DNA of 64,000 nucleotides from Streptococcus parasanguinis (GCF_016648855.1 NZ_JACLQU010000006.1:1-64000); one strand, 5' to 3'. Shown: positions 1 through 9,473, counted from the stretch's first letter. Notes: generated by a model not told the origin, from the sequence alone. Program-made: numbers and translations.

Positions 1-56
1 CACATTGGTTCGTCTTGTTCAGTTTTCAAAGGTCTTTGTCGCTCTCGCGCGACAAC
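1..56 (-). other. 5' leader of an rRNA operon (16S gene lies off the left edge)
   Basis: Read on the minus strand, this stretch starts just after a strong promoter. It contains a short GC-rich hairpin (GTCGCGCGAGAGCGAC) and then TTTGAAAACTGAACAAGACG, the kind of leader found upstream of 16S rRNA in Firmicutes. No rRNA gene body is inside the window. That 16S lies just beyond position 1 is inferred from leader and promoter. Confidence 0.75.
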
Positions 57-62
57 TATATT

Positions 63-91
63 AGTATATCATGACCTCTCCTTACTGTCAA
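63..91 (-). promoter_or_regulatory. rRNA operon promoter
   Basis: On the minus strand there is a consensus -35 TTGACA (86-91), a 17-nt spacer and a -10 TATACT (63-68). The region upstream (92-135) is almost pure A/T tracts and resembles an UP element. This strength and layout is typical of stable RNA promoters and matches the leader that follows. Confidence 0.85.
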
Positions 92-143
92 CACTTTTTT
101 AAAAAATTTTTTATTTTTTTGAAAGTTTTTTTGAAAGAAACAA

Positions 144-170
144 AGAAAAGCCTGCATTACAGGCTTTTCT
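144..170 (-). terminator. Rho-independent terminator of the glutamate-cysteine ligase-like gene
   Basis: Perfect 11-bp stem (144-154 with 160-170), 5-nt loop, then a T-rich tract on the minus strand. It begins 1 nt after the stop codon of the gene at 172-1443 and separates it from the downstream rRNA promoter. Confidence 0.85.
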
Positions 171-171
171 A

Positions 172-1443
172 TTAGTCTAGTTCTTTGTTAATGATGAGAA
201 ATTTCTCTTCTCCGCAACCTCTTTTCATTAAACCTGCTTCAGCTATGTCTAGAAGATCTTTTGAAAAGGATTGGATCGCTTCTTTTTCTTCTTTACTTAG
301 AATTTTCTTTGAATATTTCTTTCTAAGTTTTCGATAGTCCTGTTCTTCATTTTTAAAAAATGAACAATCCTCTAAATAGTTTTCCAGTTTTTCTAACTGT
401 ACAAATAAGCCCAACTCAAAGGCTATCGGGGCAAATGTGGTTTCTAATGGTTGTGTACAAACACTTCTAAATTCTACAGTTCCACGAGCAGTTAGATCTT
501 GAAATTGGTAACTTCGATGTTGTTTTAGATCTTCTTTTACAGGGTTAATGATTTTCTCATTTCCATCAGCCGTATAGGCTGTAATTTCTTTTTGATCTAG
601 ATAGTCCTCGACTCGAATTGGTTTAAAATAATATGATTTGCCCTCTCTTGTTGCCGTAAAAATAGCCGTTCTAGCGAGATTATTAAAAAACTCTTCTTCG
701 CTTTGGTAGTCCTTAGGATAAATCCCTACATTTTCCTTATAATAACCATGTAAGGATTCTTCCCAGAAAATATCTCTGGCAATTTTTGTATCCCAAACCT
801 CTGCTGAAAATTCTGAGTTAGAAAACAAATATGCTTTTGCTGCTTCAATTTTATTAAATGCATTAATGATGCGAATATAGTTATCGCGCCTTACATCCAA
901 TTGAACTTGGTTTCCGCATATAAATGCTCCGTACGAAGGATAGGGGTGTGTTTTCATCCCTGTACCATTCATTGCAAGGAAAGCCATTAACATCTTGTAT
1001 CGTTCGATTTTCACTGGGCTATTATCATTTTCTTTCCACATAGGATGGATTCCGTGCCCTTGAATTTCGTGATTATTTTCTTGCAAAATAGGTTGAATAA
1101 TCTTCAAATAGGCCTCAAAACGTTTGGCTACCTCATTTATAGAATGAGCTCTCTCAAATGCAAATTCAATTGTATTGTAACTCAACTCGAATAGAATACG
1201 ATCTTTAGAAGAGCGGTGAACCAATTGAATGGGATTTTTATCGTCATCTATTTTTTCAACTTCAAAATCTGATAAGTTTGCTAAGGTTCGAAAAAGATTT
1301 TTCGTCACCTCTATATTTGTTTTGTTTCCATTTGTTTCTACAATCGGAAACTCTAATTCAACTCCGACAAAGAGTTCCGAATCCTCTTTCATATTACTAA
1401 GGTACTTCTCTTTTAGTAATTTAATTGCTTGTTGTTTTGTCAT
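172..1443 (-). CDS. Glutamate-cysteine ligase-like protein (GCS2/GshA-type fold)
   Basis: A 423-residue cytosolic protein of the glutamate-cysteine ligase superfamily, whose members join glutamate to cysteine (or another amine) with ATP as the first step of gamma-glutamyl thiol synthesis. Visible hallmarks are an acidic metal-binding segment FVGVELEFP near residues 25-33, GHGIHPMW near residue 130, and RGTVEFRSVCTQPL in the C-terminal third. It is a stand-alone ligase-like domain with no fused ATP-grasp glutathione synthetase domain as in bifunctional GshAB, so whether it makes gamma-glutamylcysteine or another gamma-glutamyl amide is unknown. It is monocistronic, with its own extended -10 promoter and its own terminator. 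The start has an AGGA Shine-Dalgarno 5 nt upstream. Confidence 0.75.
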   Translation of the reverse strand: MTKQQAIKLLKEKYLSNMKEDSELFVGVELEFPIVETNGNKTNIEVTKNLFRTLANLSDFEVEKIDDDKNPIQLVHRSSKDRILFELSYNTIEFAFERAHSINEVAKRFEAYLKIIQPILQENNHEIQGHGIHPMWKENDNSPVKIERYKMLMAFLAMNGTGMKTHPYPSYGAFICGNQVQLDVRRDNYIRIINAFNKIEAAKAYLFSNSEFSAEVWDTKIARDIFWEESLHGYYKENVGIYPKDYQSEEEFFNNLARTAIFTATREGKSYYFKPIRVEDYLDQKEITAYTADGNEKIINPVKEDLKQHRSYQFQDLTARGTVEFRSVCTQPLETTFAPIAFELGLFVQLEKLENYLEDCSFFKNEEQDYRKLRKKYSKKILSKEEKEAIQSFSKDLLDIAEAGLMKRGCGEEKFLIINKELD

Positions 1444-1478
1444 TGAATCCTTTTTCTTCTATTGGAGATATGGGTTCC

Positions 1479-1487
1479 ATTATATCA
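1479..1487 (-). promoter_or_regulatory. Extended -10 promoter of the ligase-like gene
   Basis: Minus-strand TG-a-TATAAT (-10 at 1479-1484, TG at 1486-1487), about 35 nt upstream of the ATG. No clear -35 is visible. Confidence 0.6.
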
Positions 1488-1520
1488 TTTTTTGCTATTC
1501 TCGACTACTCATGAAAAACA

Positions 1521-1577
1521 AGACAAAACGCCTGCTTACGAAATTGTTTTAAATTAAAGCAATTTCGTAAACAAGCG
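1521..1577 (-). terminator. Terminator of the ribosomal protein operon
   Basis: An 18-bp stem (1529-1546 with 1560-1577, two G-U type mismatches) is followed on the minus strand by a T-rich run (TTTTGTCTTGTTTT). It lies about 120 nt beyond the rplQ stop and is the first convincing terminator after rpsJ. Confidence 0.75.
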
Positions 1578-1607
1578 TCTACCATTCATTCAATATGATG
1601 AGTGTTC

Positions 1608-1630
1608 CCGCTGGGGAAAATCCCCAGCGG
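1608..1630. other. GC-rich hairpin in the rplQ 3' region
   Basis: Perfect 9-bp inverted repeat CCGCTGGGG/CCCCAGCGG with a 5-nt loop, between rplQ and the operon terminator. There is no T-run, so it looks like a transcript-stabilising or processing structure rather than a terminator. Nothing else was found in the interval 1580-1697. Confidence 0.5.
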
Positions 1631-1697
1631 TAGACCAGAGCTAGACTAAGAATAACAGTGTATTCCATCATCATAACACTCAACAAAATTGATGATA

Positions 1698-2084
1698 TTA
1701 TACCAATTCGATGATAGCCATTGGCGCAGCATCACCACGACGTGGTTCAGTTTTAAGGATACGAGTATATCCACCATTGCGCTCAGCATAACGAGGTGCT
1801 AATTCAGAGAACAATTTTTGAAGTGCAGTTGTTTCTGAGTATTTACCTGTTTCTTCATCAAAGTTTTGTGATGCAACTTCGTTACGTACGAATGCAGCAG
1901 CTTGACGACGTGCATGCAAATCACCACGTTTACCCAAAGTAATCATTTTTTCAACTGATTTACGGATTTCTTTCGCACGTGCTTCAGTTGTTACAATTGC
2001 TTCATTGATGATAAGATCTGTAGTCAAATCGCGAAGCATCGCTTTACGTTGTGAGCTAGTGCGTCCTAGTTTACGGTAAGCCAT
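1698..2084 (-). CDS. rplQ: 50S ribosomal protein L17
   Basis: Full-length 128-residue L17, opening [20 protein letters not shown]. It is a large-subunit protein near the polypeptide exit tunnel. It is the last gene of the operon, 11 nt after rpoA, in the usual alpha-operon position. Confidence 0.98.
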   Translation of the reverse strand: MAYRKLGRTSSQRKAMLRDLTTDLIINEAIVTTEARAKEIRKSVEKMITLGKRGDLHARRQAAAFVRNEVASQNFDEETGKYSETTALQKLFSELAPRYAERNGGYTRILKTEPRRGDAAPMAIIELV

Positions 2085-2095
2085 GTATTCCTCCT

Positions 2096-3034
2096 CTATT
2101 TATCGTTTTTTAACCCAAGGCCTAAGTCGGCAAGTTTGATTTTAACTTCTTCAAGACTCTTACGTCCCAAGTTACGAACTTTCATCATTTCTGCTTCTGA
2201 TTTTTCAGTTAAATCGTAAACAGTATTAATGCCAGCACGTTTCAAACAGTTGTATGAACGAACTGAAAGATCTAATTCTTCGATCGTACGTTCTAAAATG
2301 CGATCATCAGAAGTTGTATCTACTTCCTTCATAACGTCTGTTGCAATAGCAATTTCAGTTAAGTTTGTGAATAGATTTAGGTGTTCTGTCAAAATACGAG
2401 CAGACAAACCTAAGGCATCTTCTGGAATGATTGTCCCATTTGTCAAAATTTCAAGGGTTAGCTTGTCAAAGCCATCGTTGCTACCAACGCGTGCTGGTTC
2501 AACTTGGTAATTGACTTTAGTCACTGGCGTATAGATTGAATCTACAGCAAGTGTTCCCACTGGTGCATCATCTTTTTTGTTTTGATCAGCTGGAACATAG
2601 CCACGTCCACTGTTTACAGTAAGCGTTGCTTTCAAAGATGCTCCTTCTCCGATTGTAAATAGATAATGATCAGGGTTTACAATTTCGATGTCACTATCAG
2701 TAAGAATATCTCCAGCAGTTACTTCTGCAGGTCCTTCTACATCAAGTTCAATAATCTTTTCGTCTTGGACGTAAGATTTAACGGCGATTCCTTTAACGTT
2801 AAGAATAATTTGCATAACGTCTTCACGGACTCCTGGAACGGTATCAAATTCGTGGAGTACACCTTCAATGTTGATTGAAGTGACAGCTGCACCTGGAAGT
2901 GAAGCCAGAAGTACACGACGAAGTGAGTTTCCAAGTGTTGTACCATAGCCACGTTCAAGTGGTTCTACGACAAACACGCCATAATCTTTGTTTTCATCAA
3001 TTTTTGTTATATTTGGTTTTTCAAACTCAATCAT
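2096..3034 (-). CDS. rpoA: DNA-directed RNA polymerase subunit alpha
   Basis: 312 residues, the normal length. The N-terminal dimerisation and assembly domain (about 1-230) begins [19 protein letters not shown] and contains the conserved [20 protein letters not shown]. After a linker, the C-terminal domain (about 245-305, [14 protein letters not shown] and [11 protein letters not shown]) binds UP elements and activators. It sits between rpsK and rplQ, so polymerase assembly is co-expressed with ribosome synthesis. Confidence 0.98.
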   Translation of the reverse strand: MIEFEKPNITKIDENKDYGVFVVEPLERGYGTTLGNSLRRVLLASLPGAAVTSINIEGVLHEFDTVPGVREDVMQIILNVKGIAVKSYVQDEKIIELDVEGPAEVTAGDILTDSDIEIVNPDHYLFTIGEGASLKATLTVNSGRGYVPADQNKKDDAPVGTLAVDSIYTPVTKVNYQVEPARVGSNDGFDKLTLEILTNGTIIPEDALGLSARILTEHLNLFTNLTEIAIATDVMKEVDTTSDDRILERTIEELDLSVRSYNCLKRAGINTVYDLTEKSEAEMMKVRNLGRKSLEEVKIKLADLGLGLKNDK

Positions 3035-3079
3035 TTGCTATACTCCCTCTTAAACGAAAAGCTGTGTAATTGTTGATGA

Positions 3080-3463
3080 TTATACACGGCGACGTTTTGG
3101 AGGACGAGCACCATTGTGTGGTACAGGAGTTACATCGCGGATTGCAGTTACTTCAAGACCAGCAGCAGCAAGTGCACGAATAGCAGACTCACGACCTGAA
3201 CCAGGACCTTTAACAGTTACTTCAACAGATTTAAGTCCGTGTTCTTGAGCAGCTTTTGCAGCAGCTTCTGATGCCATTTGAGCAGCAAATGGTGTAGATT
3301 TACGAGAACCTTTAAATCCAAGTGCACCTGCAGATGACCAAGCGATTGCGTTACCATGCACATCAGTAATCATAACAATTGTGTTGTTAAATGTAGCGTG
3401 AATATGAGCAATACCAGATTCGATATTCTTTTTCACACGACGTTTACGTGTTGGTTTAGCCAA
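3080..3463 (-). CDS. rpsK: 30S ribosomal protein S11
   Basis: 127-residue S11, a platform protein of the small subunit that contacts mRNA near the E site. Contains [17 protein letters not shown] and ends [11 protein letters not shown] as in the family. It lies 23 nt after rpsM and 45 nt before rpoA. Confidence 0.98.
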   Translation of the reverse strand: MAKPTRKRRVKKNIESGIAHIHATFNNTIVMITDVHGNAIAWSSAGALGFKGSRKSTPFAAQMASEAAAKAAQEHGLKSVEVTVKGPGSGRESAIRALAAAGLEVTAIRDVTPVPHNGARPPKRRRV

Positions 3464-3486
3464 GATTTTTACCTCCTTATTTTATT

Positions 3487-3852
3487 TTATTTTTTCTTAC
3501 CTGCAATCGCAACAGCTTTACCTTTACGAGTGCGAGCATTGTTTTTAGTGTTTTGTCCACGAACTGGAAGTCCACGACGGTGACGGATACCACGGTATGA
3601 ACCGATTTCCATCAAGCGTTTGATGTTCAAGTTTACTTCACGACGAAGGTCACCTTCAACTTTGATTGCGTCAACTTCACGACGGATAGCATCTTCTTGA
3701 TCTGGTGTAAGATCGCGAACACGAATATCTTCAGAAACGCCTGCAGCAGCAAGGATTTTCTTAGATGTTGGAAGTCCGATACCGTACACATAAGTCAATG
3801 AAATTACTACACGTTTGTCATTTGGAATGTCAACTCCAGCAATACGAGCCAT
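3487..3852 (-). CDS. rpsM: 30S ribosomal protein S13
   Basis: 121-residue S13, a head protein contacting the P-site tRNA and 50S bridges. Starts [20 protein letters not shown], with [14 protein letters not shown] and a basic C-terminal tail typical of the family. First gene of the alpha cluster, directly after rpmJ. Confidence 0.98.
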   Translation of the reverse strand: MARIAGVDIPNDKRVVISLTYVYGIGLPTSKKILAAAGVSEDIRVRDLTPDQEDAIRREVDAIKVEGDLRREVNLNIKRLMEIGSYRGIRHRRGLPVRGQNTKNNARTRKGKAVAIAGKKK

Positions 3853-3869
3853 GTTTTCTCCTTTCTATC

Positions 3870-3986
3870 TTATCCTTGACGTTGTTTGTGTTTTGGATTT
3901 GCTGGGCAAATTACCATAACACGACCATTACGACGAATTACTTTACAGTATTCGCAAATTGGTTTGACCGATGGTCTTACTTTCAT
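3870..3986 (-). CDS. rpmJ: 50S ribosomal protein L36
   Basis: A 38-codon gene between infA and rpsM. The protein starts [14 protein letters not shown] and ends PKHKQRQG. The zinc-ribbon ligands Cys11, Cys14, Cys27 and His33 are all present, so this is the zinc-binding (C+) form. A GGAGGG Shine-Dalgarno lies 7 nt before the ATG. Confidence 0.97.
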
Positions 3987-4009
3987 TTTTATCCCTCCAA
4001 GTTTTTCGA

Positions 4010-4228
4010 TTATTTAAAGCGGTATGTGATACGTCCACGTGTCAAATCGTACGGACTCATCTCCACTGTAACACGATCTCCCGCTAAAATACGAATATAG
4101 TTTTTACGAATTTTACCAGAAACTGTTGCTAAAATCTGATGTCCATTTTCAAGTTCAACCGTAAACATAGCATTCGGCATAGTATCAACTACTTTACCTT
4201 CTACTTCAATCACATCGTCTTTTGCCAC
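4010..4228 (-). CDS. infA: Translation initiation factor IF-1
   Basis: 72-residue S1/OB-fold protein ([20 protein letters not shown]) that occupies the ribosomal A site during initiation. The chosen start is the GTG at 4226-4228, because GGAGG lies 9 nt upstream and the protein then has the family length. The longer in-frame ATG start would place that Shine-Dalgarno inside the coding region. Confidence 0.95.
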
Positions 4229-4344
4229 GCAAAAGTACCTCCATAAATTTCGATTCATTCCTCTGAGCACAGAGGTAACAATTATAAGTCAGACTAACTA
4301 ATTGTATCACTTGTCGTCAAATATTGCAAGTGACTAAAACGTTT

Positions 4345-4983
4345 TTATTTTAAATTCTCCAAGACCTTTTGGATATCTTTGAAGACGGCGTTGATGTCTT
4401 GATTTCCTTCAATATCATGGACCAATCCTTTTGCACGGTAATGAGCAAGAATTGGCTCACCTTGAGCAATATTCACATCCAGACGGCGTTTCACTGTTTC
4501 TGGTTTGTCATCTTCACGTTGGTAATAGTCTCCTTCCTTGTAGTCAGCTGGTGGGTTGAATACTTTATGGAAGGTTTCACCTGTTTCACGATGGATGATG
4601 CGACCACTCAAGCGCTCGAGGAGACATGATGGATCCACTTCAATGTTGATCACTCCTTCAAGCTCCAAACCAAGGTCTACCAAGATTTGATCCAAGGCAT
4701 GAGCTTGTTCAATCGTGCGAGGAAAACCGTCCAAAAGGAATCCTTTTTCCTTAATGTCGTCTTGAGCCAAACGTTCTTTTACAATCCCATTTGTCACATC
4801 ATCGGGCACCAATTCACCTTTGTCGATGAATGATTTTGCCAATACACCCATTTCAGTTTGGTTAGCCATTGCTGCGCGGAACATATCACCGGTAGAGATA
4901 TGCGCTACGTGAAACTCTTCCACGATTTTCGCTGCTTGGGTCCCCTTACCTGCTCCAGGCAATCCCATAATTAAAAGATTCAT
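4345..4983 (-). CDS. adk: Adenylate kinase
   Basis: 212 residues. Interconverts ATP + AMP and 2 ADP. P-loop [10 protein letters not shown] near residues 7-16, the NMP-binding [10 protein letters not shown], and a LID segment ([19 protein letters not shown]) that lacks the four zinc cysteines of many Gram-positive Adks. Encoded between secY and infA as in the standard spc operon. Its Shine-Dalgarno AAGGAG (4992-4997) abuts the long inverted repeat at 4997-5054. Confidence 0.97.
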   Translation of the reverse strand: MNLLIMGLPGAGKGTQAAKIVEEFHVAHISTGDMFRAAMANQTEMGVLAKSFIDKGELVPDDVTNGIVKERLAQDDIKEKGFLLDGFPRTIEQAHALDQILVDLGLELEGVINIEVDPSCLLERLSGRIIHRETGETFHKVFNPPADYKEGDYYQREDDKPETVKRRLDVNIAQGEPILAHYRAKGLVHDIEGNQDINAVFKDIQKVLENLK

Positions 4984-4996
4984 GATGAATTCTCCT

Positions 4997-5054
4997 TATT
5001 TTGTTTTTAAATGGAAGCAGGAGCGAATTCCTATTTCCATTTAAAAACAAAATA
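4997..5054 (-). repeat. 20-bp perfect inverted repeat between secY and adk
   Basis: Arms 4997-5016 and 5035-5054 are exact reverse complements (TATTTTGTTTTTAAATGGAA) around an 18-nt loop. The arm nearest adk touches its Shine-Dalgarno. There is no T-run after the stem on the minus strand, so it is unlikely to be a full terminator. A role in mRNA processing or in tuning adk translation is inferred. Confidence 0.7.
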
Positions 5055-5079
5055 GAAGGCTGACAAAGTCAACCTTATT

Positions 5080-6390
5080 CTATTCTGTTGTTGTGTCCAT
5101 AAATCCGACATACTTACGTTTTAATAAGTAGCCTTCTAATTGTTTCATTCCCTCAATACCTGTTGAAATAATGATTAACAAACTAGTTCCTCCAAGAGCA
5201 ACTGCGTCTGTCAAACCAAATAAATCTCGAGCCAGGATTGGAATGATGGTAATAAAGCCAAGGAATACTGATCCGACGCTTGCTAAACGACGTAGCAAGC
5301 GAGACATAAACTCTTCTGTCCCCTTACCAGGGCGGACGCCTGGGATATAGGCACCACTCTTTTGAAGGTTTTCTGCCGTTTTTTCAGGATTGATCTGAAC
5401 AAACGTGTAGAAGAAGGTGAAGAGAATGATCAATAAGGCATACATTGCCACACCAGTTGGTGTGTTTGTAGCCAACATGGCTTGAGCTGTTTTCACCCAT
5501 CCTGCATTGTAACCCATAGCGCTAATCACTTGGAAAATGGCAGCAGGCGCTGCTGTAATCGAACTAGCGAAGATGACAGGAATAACCCCTGCTGGGTTTA
5601 CTTTCAAAGGAAGGTAAGAACTTGATGGAGCTCCTTGTGCAATCTTTGTATATTGGATTGGAATCTTGTATTGTGCTTGCTCTACAAAGGTTGTAAAGTA
5701 AACAATAACCAAGACGGCAAGGATTAATACCCCAACAAAAATGAGGGAATTGGTCATTTGACCAGAACGAACGTTCACAAATGCATTTTCATAGATTTCT
5801 TTAATCATCTCAGGAATTGATGACACAATCCCTGCAAAGATAATCATTGAAACACCATTTCCGTAGCCTTTATCTGTGATTTGTTCTCCAAGCCAAGTCA
5901 CAATCATGGAACCGGTCGTCAGAATCGCACCGATTAATAGATAGGTCTTGGTATTTGGAGTTGCGACTAATTTCGCCTGAGACAAGGTGTGGAAGGTAGC
6001 TGTAATCCCGATGGATTGAACAAAGGCTAGAACCAAAGAAATATAGCGTGTTGCTTGGTTGAGCTTTCTTCGACCAACTTCCCCTTGTTTGCCCCATTCA
6101 ACAAACTTAGGTAACAGATCCATTTGCAAAAGTTGCACGACGATCGAAGCTGTGATGTATGGGCTAACCCCTAATGCGAAAACTGAGAAGTTCCTCATGG
6201 CATTCCCAGAAACCAAACTGAGCATGTTCAAGAAGGACACATCTTGAAGGTTGTTCAGAATTTTCGCATTTACACCAGGCACTGTAATCGTGGTCCCAAT
6301 GCGGAAAACAAGAATGATGAAGATCGTAAATAAAATCTTCGACCGAACTTGTTTTACCTTAAATGCATCTTTTAATAATTTAAAAAACAT
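5080..6390 (-). CDS. secY: Preprotein translocase subunit SecY
   Basis: 436-residue, ten-helix membrane channel of the Sec translocon, exporting unfolded proteins with SecA, SecE and SecG. Opens MFFKLLKDAFKVKQVRSKIL and contains the plug and TM2 region (SPYITASIVVQLLQMD) and the C-terminal cytosolic loop GTEEFMSRLLRRL. Lies 12 nt after rplO, its usual position in the spc operon. Confidence 0.98.
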   Translation of the reverse strand: MFFKLLKDAFKVKQVRSKILFTIFIILVFRIGTTITVPGVNAKILNNLQDVSFLNMLSLVSGNAMRNFSVFALGVSPYITASIVVQLLQMDLLPKFVEWGKQGEVGRRKLNQATRYISLVLAFVQSIGITATFHTLSQAKLVATPNTKTYLLIGAILTTGSMIVTWLGEQITDKGYGNGVSMIIFAGIVSSIPEMIKEIYENAFVNVRSGQMTNSLIFVGVLILAVLVIVYFTTFVEQAQYKIPIQYTKIAQGAPSSSYLPLKVNPAGVIPVIFASSITAAPAAIFQVISAMGYNAGWVKTAQAMLATNTPTGVAMYALLIILFTFFYTFVQINPEKTAENLQKSGAYIPGVRPGKGTEEFMSRLLRRLASVGSVFLGFITIIPILARDLFGLTDAVALGGTSLLIIISTGIEGMKQLEGYLLKRKYVGFMDTTTE

Positions 6391-6402
6391 AGGTCACCTC
6401 AC

Positions 6403-6843
6403 TTAGATGACTTCAACTGAACCACCTTTAGCAGTGATAGCTTCTTCAGCTGATTTAGAGAATTTAGTTGCTTTAACAGTCAACTTCTTAGTCAATTCTC
6501 CGTTACCAAGAATTTTGATACCTGATTTTTCAGCTTTTACAATTCCTGATTCTACAAGTACTACTGGAGTTACTTCAGCACCATCTTCAAAGGCGTTCAA
6601 TTGATCAAGGTTCACAATAGCATATTCTTTAGCGTTGATGTTTGTAAATCCACGTTTTGGAAGACGACGGAACAATGGAGTTTGTCCACCTTCAAAACCA
6701 AGACGTACACCGCCACCGCTACGAGCTTTTTGACCTTTTTGACCACGGCCAGAAGTTTTACCATTACCAGATGAAGTACCACGACCAACACGGTTGCGGA
6801 CTTTACGTGAACCTGTAGCAGGTTGTAATTCATGAAGTTTCAT
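6403..6843 (-). CDS. rplO: 50S ribosomal protein L15
   Basis: 146-residue L15, an early large-subunit assembly protein. Has the Gly/Arg/Lys-rich N-terminal extension ([20 protein letters not shown]) typical of the family. It is separated from rpmD by a 145-nt gap holding a hairpin. Confidence 0.98.
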   Translation of the reverse strand: MKLHELQPATGSRKVRNRVGRGTSSGNGKTSGRGQKGQKARSGGGVRLGFEGGQTPLFRRLPKRGFTNINAKEYAIVNLDQLNAFEDGAEVTPVVLVESGIVKAEKSGIKILGNGELTKKLTVKATKFSKSAEEAITAKGGSVEVI

Positions 6844-6929
6844 TATTTATTTTCTCCTCTTTTGTAAATTGCTAACGCATGTAATCAGGAAAAGGTGTCC
6901 TAACTACAAACTCGCCTATACTTATATTT

Positions 6930-6968
6930 AGTTTTAGGGGATGAGAACTTCTCATACCCCTGAAAACT
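6930..6968 (-). other. Imperfect hairpin in the rpmD-rplO gap
   Basis: AGTTTT-A-GGGG-A-TGAGAA pairs with TTCTCA-TA-CCCC-TG-AAAACT around a 1-nt tip. No T-run follows on the minus strand, so read-through into rplO is expected. Probably an RNA processing or stability element. Confidence 0.45.
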
Positions 6969-6988
6969 TTGTTTCTATTTTAAATAGA

Positions 6989-7171
6989 TTATTTTACTTC
7001 TTCAACTGTTACCAAGTGAGATACAGCAGTGATCATACCACGTACTGCTGGGTTATCTTCTTTGATAACAGAGCTGTTCAATTTGCCAAGTCCAAGTGCT
7101 ACAACAGTTTTACGTTGTGACGGGATGCGTCCGATTGGAGACTTAGTCAAAGTAATTTTAATTTGAGCCAT
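6989..7171 (-). CDS. rpmD: 50S ribosomal protein L30
   Basis: 60-residue L30 ([20 protein letters not shown]), a small non-essential large-subunit protein. Lies 14 nt after rpsE in spc-operon order. Confidence 0.98.
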   Translation of the reverse strand: MAQIKITLTKSPIGRIPSQRKTVVALGLGKLNSSVIKEDNPAVRGMITAVSHLVTVEEVK

Positions 7172-7185
7172 TTGAATCTCCTTTC

Positions 7186-7680
7186 TTAAGCCAAGTCAGA
7201 AACTGAAATACCACGAAGGGCAGCAACTTCATCAGCGCGTTTCAATTGTGCCAAACCGTTAACAGTTGCACGAACGATGTTGATTGGAGTGTTTGATCCA
7301 AGTGATTTAGATGTAACATCTGCAATACCTGCCAATTCGACAACGGCACGAACTGCACCACCTGCAGCAACCCCAGCCCCTTCGATAGCTGGTTTCAACA
7401 ATACACGAGCTCCACCAAATACTGATGTTACTTCGTGTGGAATTGTTGTTCCAACCATAGGAACTTCGATCAAGTTTTTCTTAGCATCTTCAACAGCCTT
7501 ACGGATTGCTTCTGGAACTTCTTGAGCTTTACCAGTACCAAATCCAACACGGCCATTACGGTCACCAACAACTACAAGAGCTGCAAAACGAAGACGACGT
7601 CCACCTTTAACAACTTTTGTAACACGGTTGATGGCAACTACGCGTTCTTCAAGTTCAACTGCATTATCTTTAAATGCCAT
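7186..7680 (-). CDS. rpsE: 30S ribosomal protein S5
   Basis: 164-residue S5, involved in decoding accuracy and mRNA helicase activity. The N-terminal dsRNA-binding-like domain ([18 protein letters not shown]) precedes the C-terminal alpha/beta domain ([17 protein letters not shown]). 17 nt after rplR. Confidence 0.98.
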   Translation of the reverse strand: MAFKDNAVELEERVVAINRVTKVVKGGRRLRFAALVVVGDRNGRVGFGTGKAQEVPEAIRKAVEDAKKNLIEVPMVGTTIPHEVTSVFGGARVLLKPAIEGAGVAAGGAVRAVVELAGIADVTSKSLGSNTPINIVRATVNGLAQLKRADEVAALRGISVSDLA

Positions 7681-7697
7681 TTTCTAGTGTCCTCCTA

Positions 7698-8054
7698 TTA
7701 GAATTTCAATCCGTTTTCACGAGCTGCATCAGCCAAAGCTTTAACACGTCCGTGATATAGATATCCACCGCGGTCGAACACCACTTCAGAAATACCTTTA
7801 GCAACTGCACGTTCAGCAACAAGTTTGCCGACAACAACGGCTTGTTCAGTTTTAGTTCCTTTTGAAACTTCTTTGTCAAGAGTTGAAGCGCTTGCGAGCG
7901 TTACACCCGCTACGTCATCAATTACTTGAGCGTAGATGCCTGTATTAGAACGGAATACGTTCAAACGTGGGCGATCAGCAGTTCCAGAGAGTTTTCCGCG
8001 AACGCGACGGTGGCGTTTTTGACGGATTTTGTTTTTATCTGGTTTCGAAATCAC
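7698..8054 (-). CDS. rplR: 50S ribosomal protein L18
   Basis: 118-residue L18, which binds 5S rRNA. The body [20 protein letters not shown] through [17 protein letters not shown] is family-standard. The chosen start is the GTG at 8052-8054, giving VISKPDK and a GAGG Shine-Dalgarno at normal spacing. The upstream GTG at 8061-8063 would lie inside that Shine-Dalgarno. Confidence 0.93.
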   Translation of the reverse strand: MISKPDKNKIRQKRHRRVRGKLSGTADRPRLNVFRSNTGIYAQVIDDVAGVTLASASTLDKEVSKGTKTEQAVVVGKLVAERAVAKGISEVVFDRGGYLYHGRVKALADAARENGLKF

Positions 8055-8112
8055 AATTTTCACCTCTTAATTTTAAAATCATGTGCTAAGCACTGAGTTG
8101 GTAAGATGAAGG

Positions 8113-8131
8113 TTGGTTGAAAAACAACCAA
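8113..8131 (-). other. Short hairpin between rplF and rplR
   Basis: TTGGTTG/CAACCAA inverted repeat with a 5-nt A-rich loop, just after the rplF stop. There is no T-run. Likely a transcript structure only. Confidence 0.4.
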
Positions 8132-8137
8132 ACTACA

Positions 8138-8674
8138 TTATTTACCTGTTTTACCTTCTTTACGGCGAACGTATTCACCAACATAACGGATCCCTTTACC
8201 TTTGTATGGTTCAGGTGAACGAAGGCTACGTACATAAGCAGCTGTTTGACCAACTACTTCTTTTGAAATTCCGCTAACAACGATTGTTGTTGGGTTTGGA
8301 AGTTCAAAAGTAATTCCTTCTGGAGCTTCAACTTCGTCTGGGTGTGATTTACCAACAGCCAAAACAAGTTTTGATCCTTGAAGTTGTGCACGGTATCCAA
8401 CCCCGCGCATTTCAAGTTCTTTCTTGAATCCTTCTGATACACCAGTAACCATGTTGTTCAAAAGGGCACGAGTTGTTCCGTGGATTGTTTTCATTTCTTT
8501 TGAATCGTTTGGACGGTGAAGCGTTACTTCAGTACCTTCCACACGGATTTCAATATCTTTTGAGAACGTACGAGTAAGTTCTCCTTTAGGTCCTTTTACA
8601 GTTACAACGTTGTCATTGTTAGTGAGTTCAACACCAGCAGGCAACACGATAACTTTATTACCAATACGTGACAT
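8138..8674 (-). CDS. rplF: 50S ribosomal protein L6
   Basis: 178-residue L6 made of two repeated domains, near the factor-binding site of the large subunit. Family-typical start [15 protein letters not shown] and C-terminal [20 protein letters not shown]. Preceded in the operon by rpsH and a 194-nt gap that carries a dispersed repeat. Confidence 0.98.
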   Translation of the reverse strand: MSRIGNKVIVLPAGVELTNNDNVVTVKGPKGELTRTFSKDIEIRVEGTEVTLHRPNDSKEMKTIHGTTRALLNNMVTGVSEGFKKELEMRGVGYRAQLQGSKLVLAVGKSHPDEVEAPEGITFELPNPTTIVVSGISKEVVGQTAAYVRSLRSPEPYKGKGIRYVGEYVRRKEGKTGK

Positions 8675-8760
8675 GTTTTTTATTCTCCTGTTAAATTGTC
8701 AGGCCTTTGCGGGCCAGTTTTCACGGGGTTTAAGATACTTATTTAGTTCAAGAGCTGAAC

Positions 8761-8864
8761 TGAACACGCTCTAAGAACTGTGTAAAATAGATAAGTTGGC
8801 TTGTTTGTCAACAAACTGCTCCAACTTCCTAATTTTGCTTTGTTCTTTACAAGCTTTGTATCTT
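8761..8864 (-). repeat. Dispersed hairpin repeat, family 1, copy at rpsH-rplF
   Basis: About 104 bp, bounded by TGAACACGCTC at one end and GCTTTGTATCTT at the other. The outer halves match the copies at 9371-9473, 55739-55947 (interrupted) and 55953-56058, while the central hairpin (AGTTGG, GTTTGT with ACAAAC, CCAACT) differs. On the minus strand it starts 4 nt after the rpsH stop codon. Confidence 0.7.
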
Positions 8865-8868
8865 GATT

Positions 8869-9267
8869 TTACCAAACGTAAGCGATAACTTCCCCACCAA
8901 CGTTCTTTTGGCGTGCTTCTTTATCAGTAAGCAAACCTTCAGAAGTTGAAAGGATAGCAATTCCAAGTCCGTTAAGAACTTTTGGAAGATCTTCACGTTT
9001 TTTGTAAACACGCAAACCTGGTTTAGATACACGTTTCAAGTTTGTGATAACTTTTTCACCGTTTTGTCCGTATTTCAAAAATACACGGATGATGCCTTGT
9101 TTGTCATCTTCGATGAATTCAACGTTTTTTACAAAACCTTCGCGTTTAAGGATTTCAGCAATCCCTTTTTTGATGTTTGATGCAGGCACTTCAAGTACTT
9201 CGTGTTTAGCTTGGTTAGCGTTACGAATACGTGTAAGGAAGTCTGCGATTGGGTCAGTCATAACCAT
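8869..9267 (-). CDS. rpsH: 30S ribosomal protein S8
   Basis: 132-residue S8, a 16S central-domain primary binding protein and, in other bacteria, the translational repressor of the spc operon. [20 protein letters not shown] start and ends [11 protein letters not shown]. Flanked on both sides by family-1 hairpin repeats. Confidence 0.98.
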   Translation of the reverse strand: MVMTDPIADFLTRIRNANQAKHEVLEVPASNIKKGIAEILKREGFVKNVEFIEDDKQGIIRVFLKYGQNGEKVITNLKRVSKPGLRVYKKREDLPKVLNGLGIAILSTSEGLLTDKEARQKNVGGEVIAYVW

Positions 9268-9370
9268 TTTTTATTTCTCCTCTTACTAGTAGTTTGCAAG
9301 TTGCACTTGCTAGTTAATGATTGAGCTAGGCTCAGAAAGTTTTGATACATGCAAACGAGAGTATACTCAT

Positions 9371-9473
9371 TTGAACACGAGCTACAACCTGGGCAAAAAA
9401 GATAGATTGGATTCGGAGCTTCGCTCCGTCACCAAATCTCCTATTTTTGCTAGGGTTTCACGCTCTTTATATC
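9371..9473 (-). repeat. Dispersed hairpin repeat, family 1, diverged copy at rpsN-rpsH
   Basis: TTGAACACGAGCTACAACCT with AAAAAAGATAGATT on one side and AAATCTCCTATTTTTGCT on the other align with the other family-1 copies. The loop hairpin here is GGAGCTTCGCTCC. On the minus strand it begins 6 nt after the rpsN stop. Confidence 0.6.
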
